Shown piece after piece: positions 35,023 to 44,104 of a stretch of 54,683 bases of DNA (position 1 is its first letter; every line of letters starts with the position of its first letter). The notes below the pieces were generated by a model. That model made no database searches, was not told the origin of the DNA, and saw only the letters and a program-made list of their open reading frames with translations. Source of the DNA: Streptomyces cahuitamycinicus. GTDB lineage: Bacteria > Actinomycetota > Actinomycetes > Streptomycetales > Streptomycetaceae. A program made the position numbers and the translations under genes. The stretch lies in the NCBI RefSeq assembly GCF_002891435.1, contig NZ_POUC01000008.1, positions 1-54,683 of the forward strand, given 5' to 3'.

Positions 35023-36198
35023 ATGAGCGAGCCGAATGGGCCGGATACGTCCTATTTTGACTACAACGCCACCGCTCCGATCCGGCCCGAGGCCCTCGCG
35101 GCTGTCGTCGAGGCCATGCAATCGGTCGGCAACGCCTCAAGCATGCACCAACCCGGACGGCAGGCGGCTCATCGGGTCGACGCCGCACGCTGGCAGCTAG
35201 CCGACCTCCTCGGCTGCTCGCCCGGCGAGATCATCTTTACCTCCGGGGCGACAGAAGCGAACAATCTGGCCCTGTGGGCCGCGTTCACCGCCGGAAGTCC
35301 CCTGGTCACAAGCCCTGTTGAGCATCCGGCTGTGCTGGAGACGGCCCGCGCGGTCACCGCCGGGAGCCCCGAGGATCTTGTGCTCCTGCCGGTCGGTGGC
35401 GACGGCCTGGTGGAGCTCGACGCCCTCGATCAGGTCTTCGCCGTGCGTCGTGGGGGAGTGGTCTCCTTGATGGCGGCGAACAACGAGACCGGTGTCCTCA
35501 CCGATCTCCGCGTCGTGGCCAAGGCGGCCCGTGAAGCCGGTGCACTCGTCCATACGGACGCCACGCAGCTCATCGGTCGCCTCCCCGTGGACGTCGCTGA
35601 ACTCGACGTCGACCTCTTGTCGCTGTCGGCCCACAAGTTCGGCGGGCCGCAGGGAGTCGGTGCCTTGTATGTGCGGCGTGGGTCCCCACTTCCGCACCGG
35701 CCGCTCCTCGTGGGCGGCGGACAGGAGCGGGGCTGGCGCGCGGGCACGCTGAACGTGGCAGGGATCATCGGCATGGGAGCAGCGGCCGAGGCTGCGGCGC
35801 GCGGCCTCGGCGAGGAGGCTGAGCGGGTCGCAGCCCTGCGTGACCGCCTCGAACGCCTGGTCGTCGGCAACCTGCCCGACTGCCGTATCAACGGCCGGCG
35901 CGATCAGCGCCTGCCCGGTGTGACGAGCATTACTTTTCCTGGGGTGCCTGCGGACGCGGTCCTGGCGGCCATGCCCGACGTCGCTGCCTCGGAGGGCAGC
36001 GCGTGCGCGTCCGGCGCTCCGACGCCGAGCCACGTGCTCCTGGCGATGGGGCTGTCCCGGGCGGATGCCGACAGCACGATCCGCTTCTCGCTGGGTTACG
36101 CCACCACGGATGCCGAGATCGAGCACGCCGCGCAGGCCGTCAAACGCGCCGTGACGCAGGTTCGGGCCGCGCTGGCCGAAGCCGACGGTGCCCGCTGA
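35023..36198 (+). CDS. sspA: Cysteine desulfurase SspA of DNA phosphorothioation
   Basis: From ATG 35023 (MSEPNGPDTSYFDYNATAPI) a 391-residue PLP-dependent cysteine desulfurase of the NifS/IscS type. It takes sulfur from cysteine as a persulfide for transfer to SspD. The PLP lysine lies in LSAHKFGGPQGVGAL and the catalytic cysteine in SEGSACASG. The family's N-terminal FDYNATAP, FTSGATEANN and HTDATQ motifs are all present. It leads the sspABCD operon, 59 bases before sspB. Dnd systems use a similar DndA, but the gene order desulfurase, DUF4007, ATPase, PAPS-reductase-like is that of Ssp. An in-frame extension upstream to 34945 lacks family sequence. Confidence 0.9.
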   Translation: MSEPNGPDTSYFDYNATAPIRPEALAAVVEAMQSVGNASSMHQPGRQAAHRVDAARWQLADLLGCSPGEIIFTSGATEANNLALWAAFTAGSPLVTSPVEHPAVLETARAVTAGSPEDLVLLPVGGDGLVELDALDQVFAVRRGGVVSLMAANNETGVLTDLRVVAKAAREAGALVHTDATQLIGRLPVDVAELDVDLLSLSAHKFGGPQGVGALYVRRGSPLPHRPLLVGGGQERGWRAGTLNVAGIIGMGAAAEAAARGLGEEAERVAALRDRLERLVVGNLPDCRINGRRDQRLPGVTSITFPGVPADAVLAAMPDVAASEGSACASGAPTPSHVLLAMGLSRADADSTIRFSLGYATTDAEIEHAAQAVKRAVTQVRAALAEADGAR

Positions 36199-36257
36199 CC
36201 GTTACCCCGTTTACCAACCTCGTTAGAGCAATCGCATTGGACACAGAGAGGTCCCGG

Positions 36258-37370
36258 ATGTCAGACAGCCGGCTTGGGGAAGCCGCCCTTTTTTCCTTCG
36301 CGCGACACGAAACGTTCGCGCCCCGCTTCGGCTGGCTGCACAAGGCGTACGTGCAGGTCAAACGCGATCAGGGTGCGTTCCTCGCGGTCGACGCGCCGGT
36401 GCGGTTCGGTGTGGGCAAGAACATGGTCTACTCCATGCGCTATTGGTCGCGGGCGTTCAAGCTCACCCGTGAGCACTCGCCCACGAAGGGCACACAAGCC
36501 AAGTTCTCCTATCCCACCTGGGAGGCCCGGTGGCTCCTCGATGAGGACGGTGCGGATCCGTATTTGGAGGAGAACGGCAGCCTGTGGCTGCTGCACTGGT
36601 GGTTGGTCTCGTCCCGTCCCGGGGCCAAGAGCTGGGCGCCGGCCTGGTACACGGCCTTCCATCTCGCGCCGTTCTCCCGGTTCACAGTCGCGGACATGAC
36701 GCAGGTGGTTACCCGGCATGTGAACTTCTCCTACGACAAGAGCCCGGAGGAGGCGTCGATCGTCAAGGACATCGAGTGCCTCACCAAGATGTATGCGCGC
36801 AGCGCCCCGGAGAAGGCGGGCTCGCCGGGCAGTTACGAGGACCTGCTCGCCTGCCCCTTCCGTGACCTTGACCTGCTCACCTTTGTCGGGACGCGCGGAA
36901 ATGCCGAGTGGCAGTTCACTAGTGGGCACCGCACCTCGCTGCCCGCCCGGGTCCTGGCCTATGCCTGCCTCGACTACGCCGCCAAGTTCTCCCGCCAGGC
37001 CAACTCGATCTCAGTGGCCCGCCTCGCCAATGAGCCGGGTTCTCCGGGGCGCGCCTTCCGCGTCCGGGAGAACGAGATCGTCATGGCGCTGCAGAAGGTC
37101 GCCGCGGACCACCCGCAGCTCGACCTGACCGAGGCCGTGGGACAGCGCAGCCTCGCCTTCACGGCCGACCCCTTCGATCTGGCCTGGGAAGTGCTTGACG
37201 AGCAGTACGACTTCGTCACCCGCCGCCCCGGCTTTCCCACCCGCCAGGAGTGGGCCGCCAAGTTCCCCAAGCTCGCCGAGTCCGAGCAGAAGGAACTCGC
37301 CACGAAGGCCACGGACGCCACAGACACGGCCGACACCACCGAGACACTCTTTGCTGAGGAGACCGCGTGA
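36258..37370 (+). CDS. sspB: SspB, DUF4007 nickase-like component
   Basis: Start ATG 36258 behind GAGAGG; 370 residues. The DUF4007 fold is recognised from FARHETFAPRFGWLHKAYVQ and FGVGKNMVYSMRYWSRAF, then WLLHWWLVSSRP. In single-strand phosphorothioation SspB is described as the DNA-nicking subunit that opens the strand for sulfur insertion. The C-terminal ~30 residues are a Thr/Ala/Asp-rich tail. The stop codon overlaps the GTG of sspC (GTGA), so translation is coupled. This gene is what identifies the locus as Ssp rather than Dnd. Confidence 0.9.
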   Translation: MSDSRLGEAALFSFARHETFAPRFGWLHKAYVQVKRDQGAFLAVDAPVRFGVGKNMVYSMRYWSRAFKLTREHSPTKGTQAKFSYPTWEARWLLDEDGADPYLEENGSLWLLHWWLVSSRPGAKSWAPAWYTAFHLAPFSRFTVADMTQVVTRHVNFSYDKSPEEASIVKDIECLTKMYARSAPEKAGSPGSYEDLLACPFRDLDLLTFVGTRGNAEWQFTSGHRTSLPARVLAYACLDYAAKFSRQANSISVARLANEPGSPGRAFRVRENEIVMALQKVAADHPQLDLTEAVGQRSLAFTADPFDLAWEVLDEQYDFVTRRPGFPTRQEWAAKFPKLAESEQKELATKATDATDTADTTETLFAEETA

Positions 37371-40300
37371 CCACCGCAACCCCCACGCGGACCCCGGGTA
37401 GCCCGACGAGCTCCGCCCCGCAGATCCCCGCCGGCATCGAACTCGTCGGCTCCCAGATGCGCTCGACCAACCTCGAGCGAGACGTCGAAGACGCGCTGCA
37501 CGACCCCTACGTCGGCGCCCGGGCCGTCGACGTCCTGGAACGCATCGCGAGTGCTCTGGCCGACCAACGCCGTACCCGCGCCTGGTCGTTCACCGGCCCC
37601 TACGGCTCCGGCAAGTCCACCCTGTCCAACATCATCGACGCTCTGCTGGGGCGGGATGCCAAGCGGCGCGGCGAGGCCGAGCGCATCCTCGAAGAGGCCA
37701 GCCCTGCCCTCGCTCAGCGCCTTGCCGCAGCCCGCGATGCCATCGCACCCGAGGGGTTCCTCGGCGGCGTGGCCACCGCGCGCCGCGAATCCGTAGTTGC
37801 CACCCTCTCCCGCGCTCTGCACACGGCGGCGGCGCGACGCTGGGGCAAGCGCGTCCCGAAGGCCATCGCCGCCGCCCTGGAGGCGTGCGCCGACCCGGAC
37901 CGGGCCGGGGCCAAGGAGATTCTCGGCGCCGTCACGGCTTTGACGGCGGACGGGCGGCAGCCTCTGCTCCTCGTCATCGACGAGTTCGGCAAGACGCTGG
38001 AACATCTGGCCGGCCACAACGAGTTCGCCGACGCCCAGCATGATCTGTTCCTGCTGCAGGAACTCGCCGAGAAGGCGGCTGGCCCAAACGGGCTGCCCGT
38101 CTACCTGATGACCTTGCAGCACCTGTCGTTCATGGACTACGCCTCACGGTCCAGCGAACTCAAGACCCGCGAATGGGCCAAGATCCAGGGGCGCTTCGAA
38201 GACATCACCTTCGTCCCTCACCACGGCGACTCCCTGCACCTGCTGCGCCGCCGCCTCGACCGCTCGGCCGTCAACTCTGCGGGACAGTCCCTGATCAACG
38301 CCTGCGCCGAGGCATCCGCGGACATCTGGACCCAGCACGGTCTCGGCGTTCTCGCCGAACTCGGCCCCGACCACTTCGCCGACCTCTACCCGCTGCACCC
38401 CATCACGGCCCTGGCCGCGCCGATCCTTGCCGCCCAGATCGGCCAGCACGACCGCAGCCTGTCGGGCTTCCTCAACAGCGGGGAGCCCAACACCGTCCGC
38501 CACTCGCTGGCCCAGCACAGCAACGAGAAAGCGGAGCACGCCAGCACGGTGCGGCTGCCGCAGCTGTACGACTACTTCCTCAACTCCGGGCGCACCACCC
38601 TGCTCGCCTCCGCCAACGCGAGCAAGTGGATCGAGGTCGACTCACGCATCCGGGACGCCAATGGCCTCCCCGATGCCGACCAGGACGTACTGAAGACCAT
38701 CGGCGTCCTCAATCTGATCGACTCCGACGGGGCCCTCAGCGCCACCGCCCCGATGATCCACTTCGCCCTGCACGACCCCACAGACGTCGCCGACTCCGAC
38801 GCCTTCACAGCACTCGAAGAGCGGCTCGCCGACCTCGTGCGCCGGGGCTTCGTGGTCCACCGTGAGTTCAGCGGGGAATACCGGGTCTGGCAGGGCACGG
38901 ACGTCGACATCGACGGCCGGCTCAAGGAAACCATCAGCCACTTGAATGACGCTGCGGTCATCAATCGGCTCGGCAGTCTCGTTCCGCAGGCATTCGTGGC
39001 CAGCCGCCACAGCCAGGTCACTGGCATGATGCGCGTGTTCTATACCGCGGTCAGCGGCCCGGAGACCAAGACCGTCGCCGCCCCGGATGAGTTGAGGGAG
39101 CCGGCCGACGGCCTCGTCGTCTTCCACTTCGGCACTGACGCAGACCGGCCCAACGTCCACTCGCCTCTGCCGGTACTCGTGGGCACCACCCCCGACCCCG
39201 ACGTGGTGCTGGCCACGGCCACCTACCTCGTCGCGCTGAAGGAACTCAGCGTCCAGCAGGACATCGATCACGTCGCCCGGCGGGAAGTCATGGAGCGGCT
39301 CGTGCAGGCCGAGGCCGAGCTGCTGGAGCTGCTGCAGGACGCCTTCTATCCGCCGTCGTCTGACGCGTCCTGGAGCCTGTGGCACACCGGGATCGGCCCG
39401 GGCGAAGAACCCGCCGCTTCCGGCTTGACGGCCCGCAGCCTGAGCGGCCTGGTCTCCCTCGCCTGTGAATCGGTGTACCCCCACACCCCGCACATCCGCA
39501 ACGAGATGCTCGGCCGGCACGTCCTGACCAGCCAGGCCGCCCAGGCCCGCGGCATACTGCTGACAGCCATGCTCTCCGCCTCGGGCGAGGAGAACCTCGG
39601 CCTCACCGGGTACAAGGCCGAACGAGCCATCTACCACGGTGTCCTGGCCTACCTCGGCCTGCACCGCGAGAACGGGGTGGTCCAGGCCGAGAGCCAGCAA
39701 GAGAGCCTGCTCCCTTACGGTTTCTCCCCGCCTGGCGAGGGCCACGAGCACGCTCAGCCCGCCTGGAACGCCCTCAACGAGGTACTGACCGGAGCCACCG
39801 AGCGGGTCAGCATGGAAGAGGTTATCCGGGTCCTTATGAGCCCGCCGTTCGGGCTCAAGGCCGGCGTGGTCCCGGTCTTCCTGATTCCGGCCCTGCTCAT
39901 CCGTCGCCACGACGTCGCCCTGTTCGAGGAAGGCACCTACCTTCCCCGGCTGACCATCGACGTCGTTGAGCGCCTCGTCAAGGGCCCGGGACGCTTCTCA
40001 GCGAAGTACACGCCGGCCGGAGACGGCCAGCGTGGCAGCATCATCAAGAAGCTGATGGTCTCGCTCGGCGTGGAGGCACCACGCTCCAAGGCCCTGCGTA
40101 ACCCCGACCTCCTTTCCGTGGCCAGCGCCTTGATCATGCGCGTGGCCGACCTGCACAAGTACGCCCGAACCACCAAGAACATCTCCGCCGACGCCCGCAC
40201 CGTGCGGACCACGATCGCCCGGTCCCTGGACCCCGACGACCTGATCTTCCACGCCCTGCCGAAGGCCCTCGGTCTGCCTGAGATCCCGGCCCGCACGCGC

Positions 40301-40945
40301 GCCAACGCGGAAGCGGCCAACACCTACGTGGAACGGCTCACCGCGGCGGCGGACGAACTCGTCGCCATCGACAGCAAACTGCGTGCCCAGGTCGTGCGCG
40401 TTCTCGCCAAGGAGTTCCGCCTGCCGGCCGAACTACCGAAGCTGCGCGCACAGCTAGCGGCCCGGCTGAGGGGCTTCGCCGACGCGGTACTGACCCCGGA
40501 ACTGCGGGGCTTCGTCGACTTCGTCCTCAGCGACGACCTTGAGGACGACGACTGGCTTGAGCCCATCGTCGTACGGCTGACCAACTCCGCCCTCGGCGAC
40601 TGGGACGACCACGAGGCCAAGGTCTTCCCGCAAAAGGCCCGGTCGATGGCCGCCGCTCTCGACCGCGTCGGACACCTGCACCACGCCGGGAACGAGGTCC
40701 GCGGCAGGGAAGAGAAACTCGACGCCCAGTTGTTGACCTTGACTGACAGCGCCGGCGTGGAACAACGCACCCTGATCTACGTTCCGGAACAGGCCCGCAG
40801 CGAGGCCAGCAGCCTCGCCGCCGACGTCCTGAAGCAGGCCGAGAAGGCACTCGGGCCGGACGGAGCGAGGATCCTGCTCGCGGCTCTCGCCCAGCGTGTG
40901 ACCGATGCCGCGGCAGCAGCGAGTGAAAGGAAGGCACAGGGATGA
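37367..40945 (+). CDS. sspC: SspC, large P-loop ATPase of phosphorothioation
   Basis: A 1192-residue ATPase. Walker A is GPYGSGKS (77-84) and Walker B LLVIDEFGKT (Asp205, Glu206). The very long C-terminal part (about 400-1192) is specific to the family. It carries segments such as LGLTGYKAERAIYHGVLAYL and LKAGVVPVFLIPALLIRRHD, which recall BREX/Pgl-type large ATPases. SspC is the ATP-consuming component required with SspB and SspD to modify DNA. It overlaps sspB by GTGA and sspD by ATGA. Confidence 0.88.
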   Translation: MTTATPTRTPGSPTSSAPQIPAGIELVGSQMRSTNLERDVEDALHDPYVGARAVDVLERIASALADQRRTRAWSFTGPYGSGKSTLSNIIDALLGRDAKRRGEAERILEEASPALAQRLAAARDAIAPEGFLGGVATARRESVVATLSRALHTAAARRWGKRVPKAIAAALEACADPDRAGAKEILGAVTALTADGRQPLLLVIDEFGKTLEHLAGHNEFADAQHDLFLLQELAEKAAGPNGLPVYLMTLQHLSFMDYASRSSELKTREWAKIQGRFEDITFVPHHGDSLHLLRRRLDRSAVNSAGQSLINACAEASADIWTQHGLGVLAELGPDHFADLYPLHPITALAAPILAAQIGQHDRSLSGFLNSGEPNTVRHSLAQHSNEKAEHASTVRLPQLYDYFLNSGRTTLLASANASKWIEVDSRIRDANGLPDADQDVLKTIGVLNLIDSDGALSATAPMIHFALHDPTDVADSDAFTALEERLADLVRRGFVVHREFSGEYRVWQGTDVDIDGRLKETISHLNDAAVINRLGSLVPQAFVASRHSQVTGMMRVFYTAVSGPETKTVAAPDELREPADGLVVFHFGTDADRPNVHSPLPVLVGTTPDPDVVLATATYLVALKELSVQQDIDHVARREVMERLVQAEAELLELLQDAFYPPSSDASWSLWHTGIGPGEEPAASGLTARSLSGLVSLACESVYPHTPHIRNEMLGRHVLTSQAAQARGILLTAMLSASGEENLGLTGYKAERAIYHGVLAYLGLHRENGVVQAESQQESLLPYGFSPPGEGHEHAQPAWNALNEVLTGATERVSMEEVIRVLMSPPFGLKAGVVPVFLIPALLIRRHDVALFEEGTYLPRLTIDVVERLVKGPGRFSAKYTPAGDGQRGSIIKKLMVSLGVEAPRSKALRNPDLLSVASALIMRVADLHKYARTTKNISADARTVRTTIARSLDPDDLIFHALPKALGLPEIPARTRANAEAANTYVERLTAAADELVAIDSKLRAQVVRVLAKEFRLPAELPKLRAQLAARLRGFADAVLTPELRGFVDFVLSDDLEDDDWLEPIVVRLTNSALGDWDDHEAKVFPQKARSMAAALDRVGHLHHAGNEVRGREEKLDAQLLTLTDSAGVEQRTLIYVPEQARSEASSLAADVLKQAEKALGPDGARILLAALAQRVTDAAAAASERKAQG

Positions 40946-41775
40946 CCGACGGAGCCGACACCCAGAAGGTCCGGCACGTGCTCGGTATCTCCGGCGGAAA
41001 GGACTCCTCGGCGCTCGCCGTCTACATGCGCAACCGAGTCCCGGAGATGGAGTACTTCTTCTGCGACACGGGCGCCGAACTGCCCGAGACCTACGAGTAC
41101 CTCAACCGCCTGGAGGCCGCCCTCGGCAAGTCCATCGTGCGGCTCAACGCCGACCGGGACTTCGACCACTGGATGGAGGTCTACCAGGGCACCCTGCCCA
41201 GTCCGCAGATGCGCTGGTGCACCAAGAATCTCAAGATCAAGCCCCTGGAAGACTGGGTCGGCGACGACAAGGTCATCTCCTACGTCGCCATCCGGGCCGA
41301 CGAGAACCGCATCGGCTACGTCAGCACCAAGCCGAACATCGATGCCGTCTTTCCCTTCCGTGAGGACGGCATCGACAAGGACGGCGTCATGCGCATCCTC
41401 GACGAGGCTGGCATCGGCCTGCCCGACTACTACGAGTGGCGCACACGCTCCGGCTGCTACTTCTGCTTCTTCCAGCGCAAGCACGAATGGGTCGGCCTCA
41501 AGGAACGCCACCCCGACCTCTTCGACCGCGCCGTCGCGTACGAGGAGAAGGTCCGCTACCGGCACACCGCCATGAAGGGCCGCAACTACACCTGGTCACA
41601 GGGCGAGTCGCTGCCGGAGCTGATAGAGCGAAAGGACGAGATCGAGGCCAAGCATGAGGCGGCCCTTGAGCGCGCAGCCAAGCGCATCAAGCCCAACCGC
41701 CCCTTGCTAGAGGTTCTTTCCGACGCACTCGACTCAGACGACGACGAGGCTGGCTGCTCCGTCTGCCACCTCTGA
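40942..41775 (+). CDS. sspD: SspD, PAPS-reductase-like sulfurtransferase
   Basis: A 277-residue PP-loop protein, homologous in role to DndC, that activates the backbone site and hands over sulfur. The PP-loop is GISGGKDSSA (SGGKDS at 17-22). FFCDTGAELPETYEYL and MRWCTKNLKIKPLE (family cysteine) follow, then GCYFCFFQRKHEW with a CxxC pair and a C-terminal CSVCHL. These cysteines could hold an iron-sulfur cluster or carry the persulfide. The ATG overlaps the sspC stop. A hairpin terminator follows at once. Confidence 0.92.
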   Translation: MTDGADTQKVRHVLGISGGKDSSALAVYMRNRVPEMEYFFCDTGAELPETYEYLNRLEAALGKSIVRLNADRDFDHWMEVYQGTLPSPQMRWCTKNLKIKPLEDWVGDDKVISYVAIRADENRIGYVSTKPNIDAVFPFREDGIDKDGVMRILDEAGIGLPDYYEWRTRSGCYFCFFQRKHEWVGLKERHPDLFDRAVAYEEKVRYRHTAMKGRNYTWSQGESLPELIERKDEIEAKHEAALERAAKRIKPNRPLLEVLSDALDSDDDEAGCSVCHL

Positions 41776-41788
41776 CGCGCAACCACAC

Positions 41789-41823
41789 GCAGCGGCCCCA
41801 GCAACCCGAGCTGGGGCTGCTGT
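41789..41823 (+). terminator. Terminator of the sspABCD operon
   Basis: GCCCCAGC (41795-41802) pairs with GCTGGGGC (41810-41817) across AACCCGA. The stem extends outward with GCAGC/GCTGT pairs. A short T-rich stretch (GCGTTTCC) follows. It starts about 14 bases after the sspD stop. Confidence 0.75.
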
Positions 41824-41932
41824 GGCGTTTCCGAGTTCCAATCAAGCTTGTCCCACTTGCGGTTGTGATCGCGCCCAGACTGTGTCTCGACGCATGCAGC
41901 TGGAGCTGCCAGCGGGCAGTGCCCGATGCTTA

Positions 41933-42538
41933 TCAACGCGAACGGCCGGCGGGTCGGCCGGCCGTGACCGCCGGAGCCGCCGGCGCACTGGTGGCGAGGC
42001 GGGTCCTGTGCTCGCGGCCCAGCTGGGCCTGGCGCGTGCCGGTCTCATGGGCGAGGGACCCAGAGAGACCCGCCAGCAGTGAACTCGGCGTGTACGGGGA
42101 CGCGGTGATGGCCCAGGTGGGCCGGTCCGGACCAGGGCCGGCCCAGATGGTCCAGGTGGCCAGGTTCTGACTCGCGTGTTGTGCGGCGAAGGCGTCGAGC
42201 TGGACGCCCGCGTCCCCGTCGGGGGACGTCCAGCGGATCCATCGCCCGTCCACGGTGTGCTTCCATCCGGCGTCGGAGAGCGGCTGGGTGGCTGAGGTGA
42301 CCATCTTCTCGTCCACCGGGGCGCCGATGACAGTGTCCCAGCCGTCGCCGTCGGCGAGGTGGATCAGCAGATCCTGCAGCACCGGGGCGGGGGTGGCGCC
42401 GGTCGCGGTGAGGACCCACATGCGGTCGGAGACGGGTGTCTCGTAGGCGGCTACGGTCCATGCGGTCTCGTGGGCGGGGGTGTCGTGGACGCGCTCGATG
42501 CGCAGAGTCTGCGACTCGTGGATGGCGTGGGTTGTCAC
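41933..42538 (-). CDS. DUF317-domain protein
   Basis: A 201-residue protein with the DUF317 signature typical of Streptomyces plasmids and integrative elements: SPDGDAGVQLDAFAAQ, then WTIWAGPGPDRPTWAITASP and LLAGLSGSLAHETG. Function unknown. Only one DUF317 unit plus an N-terminal partner region is seen. The C-terminus is Pro/Ala/Arg-rich. Start is GTG at 42538. It marks the right-hand side of the defence island as plasmid- or ICE-derived. Confidence 0.75.
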   Translation of the reverse strand: MTTHAIHESQTLRIERVHDTPAHETAWTVAAYETPVSDRMWVLTATGATPAPVLQDLLIHLADGDGWDTVIGAPVDEKMVTSATQPLSDAGWKHTVDGRWIRWTSPDGDAGVQLDAFAAQHASQNLATWTIWAGPGPDRPTWAITASPYTPSSLLAGLSGSLAHETGTRQAQLGREHRTRLATSAPAAPAVTAGRPAGRSR

Positions 42539-42920
42539 GACCAGGTCCGTTCCCTGTCAAGTCAGCGTGTCGGACTCAAGTCGCCCGCCAAGGACGCGAC
42601 TGGCCGGGCGATCGCCTTTGGGGGGCCAGACGGTCACGCGTCCTCGCCGACTCGGACAACGTGACCACGAACAGCCGCTCCCCCCTCGGTTGGCGAGGCC
42701 AGAACGGCAATGTTCGTACCCTGTGCCGTAGGGCCACAGAGAGATGAATGAAACGACTTCGGTGGCGCTGGCAGTCCGCTCTACCACCGGATGGCTAAAG
42801 TCGAGGTTCTGCGCTTCGGACAGGAGGCATCGCGGCCGTCTGCGCTTAGGAGGTCAACGTTTGCTGGAGCTCTGGCGCATCGATAGGTTGCTCGTCACTG
42901 AGCCCTGGGGAGGAGCCCAC
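42539..42920. other. Intergenic, no gene seen
   Basis: About 380 bases. The pentapeptide-repeat frame is open back to 42744, but that part does not look coding. The sequence GGGGAGGAGCCCAC just before 42921 is the ribosome binding site. Confidence 0.4.
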
Positions 42921-44093
42921 GTGATGATGCGTGGTGGTAGGCACTTACGACCGGCACTTATGTTGATCACGGTGCTGGCCGTCTCCGTTGCTCTCGGATT
43001 CCTACTCTTGCAATGGATTCCGCATCAGCTTGCTGATCCGGAGGCGAAGCAGTTGAAGCCAGCCGAACGCCTCGTGCATCTCAACACCGTTCGTGGCACG
43101 GTGCTTCAGACCGCCGCTGGGCTCGCCGTTCTCGGGGGGCTCGTCTACACGGGCAGGGGATACGTACTGTCGCGCCAGAGCCAGGTCACGGATCGATACG
43201 CGGGTGCGGTCAGCCAGCTGAGCAGCGACAACCTGGATGCACGCCTTGGCGGCGTGTTCGCCCTGGAGAGACTAGCCCGGGATTCTCGGCACGACGTCGC
43301 CTCGATTGCACAAGTACTCTCGTCGTTTGTCGTACGTCGCTGTCCGATAGCCGAGCCAGCACCGGGCGGGCAGGCTCGGGGCTCCGAGAGACCGAATCGG
43401 ACCTCTCAACCGCCGAGATCGGAGCCTGACGTCCACGCGGCGTTGACGGTGCTCGGTTCGCTCGGCCGCAGGACTCGCGTCGAACTCTCGGAGGCTGACC
43501 TGAGGGGCGCTGAGCTAGACGGCCTGGCATTCGAAGGCGGAGAGATCAGCCGATCGCTCTTGCGAGGCGCTGACCTGCGCCGATCCTTTCTACGCGAAGC
43601 CGAACTCGAAGACACAGATTTGCGCGGCGCTCGCCTTGAAGGGGCCGATCTGACTGCGGCGCGCCTCCCACGCGCTGACTTGCGAGGGGCCGAGATGAAG
43701 GGTGCAGCGTTTAGCGACTGCTTGTTGTCTTCCGCACGGCTCGAGGACGCCTGGGCATCGTCCGTCTCCCTTCGCGGAGCTGATCTCTTCTCCGCCCGGC
43801 TTGACGGAGCGCGTCTGGACGGGGCGGATCTGCGAAACGCTACCTTGATCAACGCGCGCCTTGGGCGAGCCGACCTCACGGGCACAGACCTGTCGGGGGC
43901 AGACCTGTACGGTGCCGATCTGTCGGGCACCATCCTCGTCGCCGCAGACCTGAGGCTTGCTCGTTCACTCACCCTCGAGCAATTGCGCTCTGCAGTACTG
44001 GGCCAGAGAACTCGTTTGCCGGCGGGTCTCGCGCATCTTCTGGACGACCTCGGCCCGACCAACGGTGCTGGCAGCGGCATCGTGATCACATGA
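42921..44093 (+). CDS. Membrane-anchored pentapeptide-repeat protein
   Basis: From GTG 42921 (or ATG 42924) about 390 residues. Two membrane helices (ALMLITVLAVSVALGFLLLQ and a helix around TVLQTAAGLAVLGGLVYTG) precede a soluble helical segment (RYAGAVSQLSSDNLDARLGG, typical of these Streptomyces proteins). From about residue 165 on there are some 35 pentapeptide units of the A(D/N)LxX type (LRGADLRRSFLREAEL and so on). They form a right-handed beta-helix that may mimic DNA or act as a scaffold. The stop lies 11 bases before the EccC-like gene, so the two look co-transcribed. Confidence 0.85.
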   Translation: MMMRGGRHLRPALMLITVLAVSVALGFLLLQWIPHQLADPEAKQLKPAERLVHLNTVRGTVLQTAAGLAVLGGLVYTGRGYVLSRQSQVTDRYAGAVSQLSSDNLDARLGGVFALERLARDSRHDVASIAQVLSSFVVRRCPIAEPAPGGQARGSERPNRTSQPPRSEPDVHAALTVLGSLGRRTRVELSEADLRGAELDGLAFEGGEISRSLLRGADLRRSFLREAELEDTDLRGARLEGADLTAARLPRADLRGAEMKGAAFSDCLLSSARLEDAWASSVSLRGADLFSARLDGARLDGADLRNATLINARLGRADLTGTDLSGADLYGADLSGTILVAADLRLARSLTLEQLRSAVLGQRTRLPAGLAHLLDDLGPTNGAGSGIVIT

Positions 44094-44104
44094 CGGAGAA
44101 TTGA

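Noticed and set aside
38642-39910. 422-codon minus-strand frame
   Set aside because: Antisense shadow of sspC.
34945-41775. Dnd (dndACDE) phosphorothioation system
   Set aside because: The DUF4007 gene and the gene order match Ssp; no DndB, DndD SMC-like or DndE protein is present.
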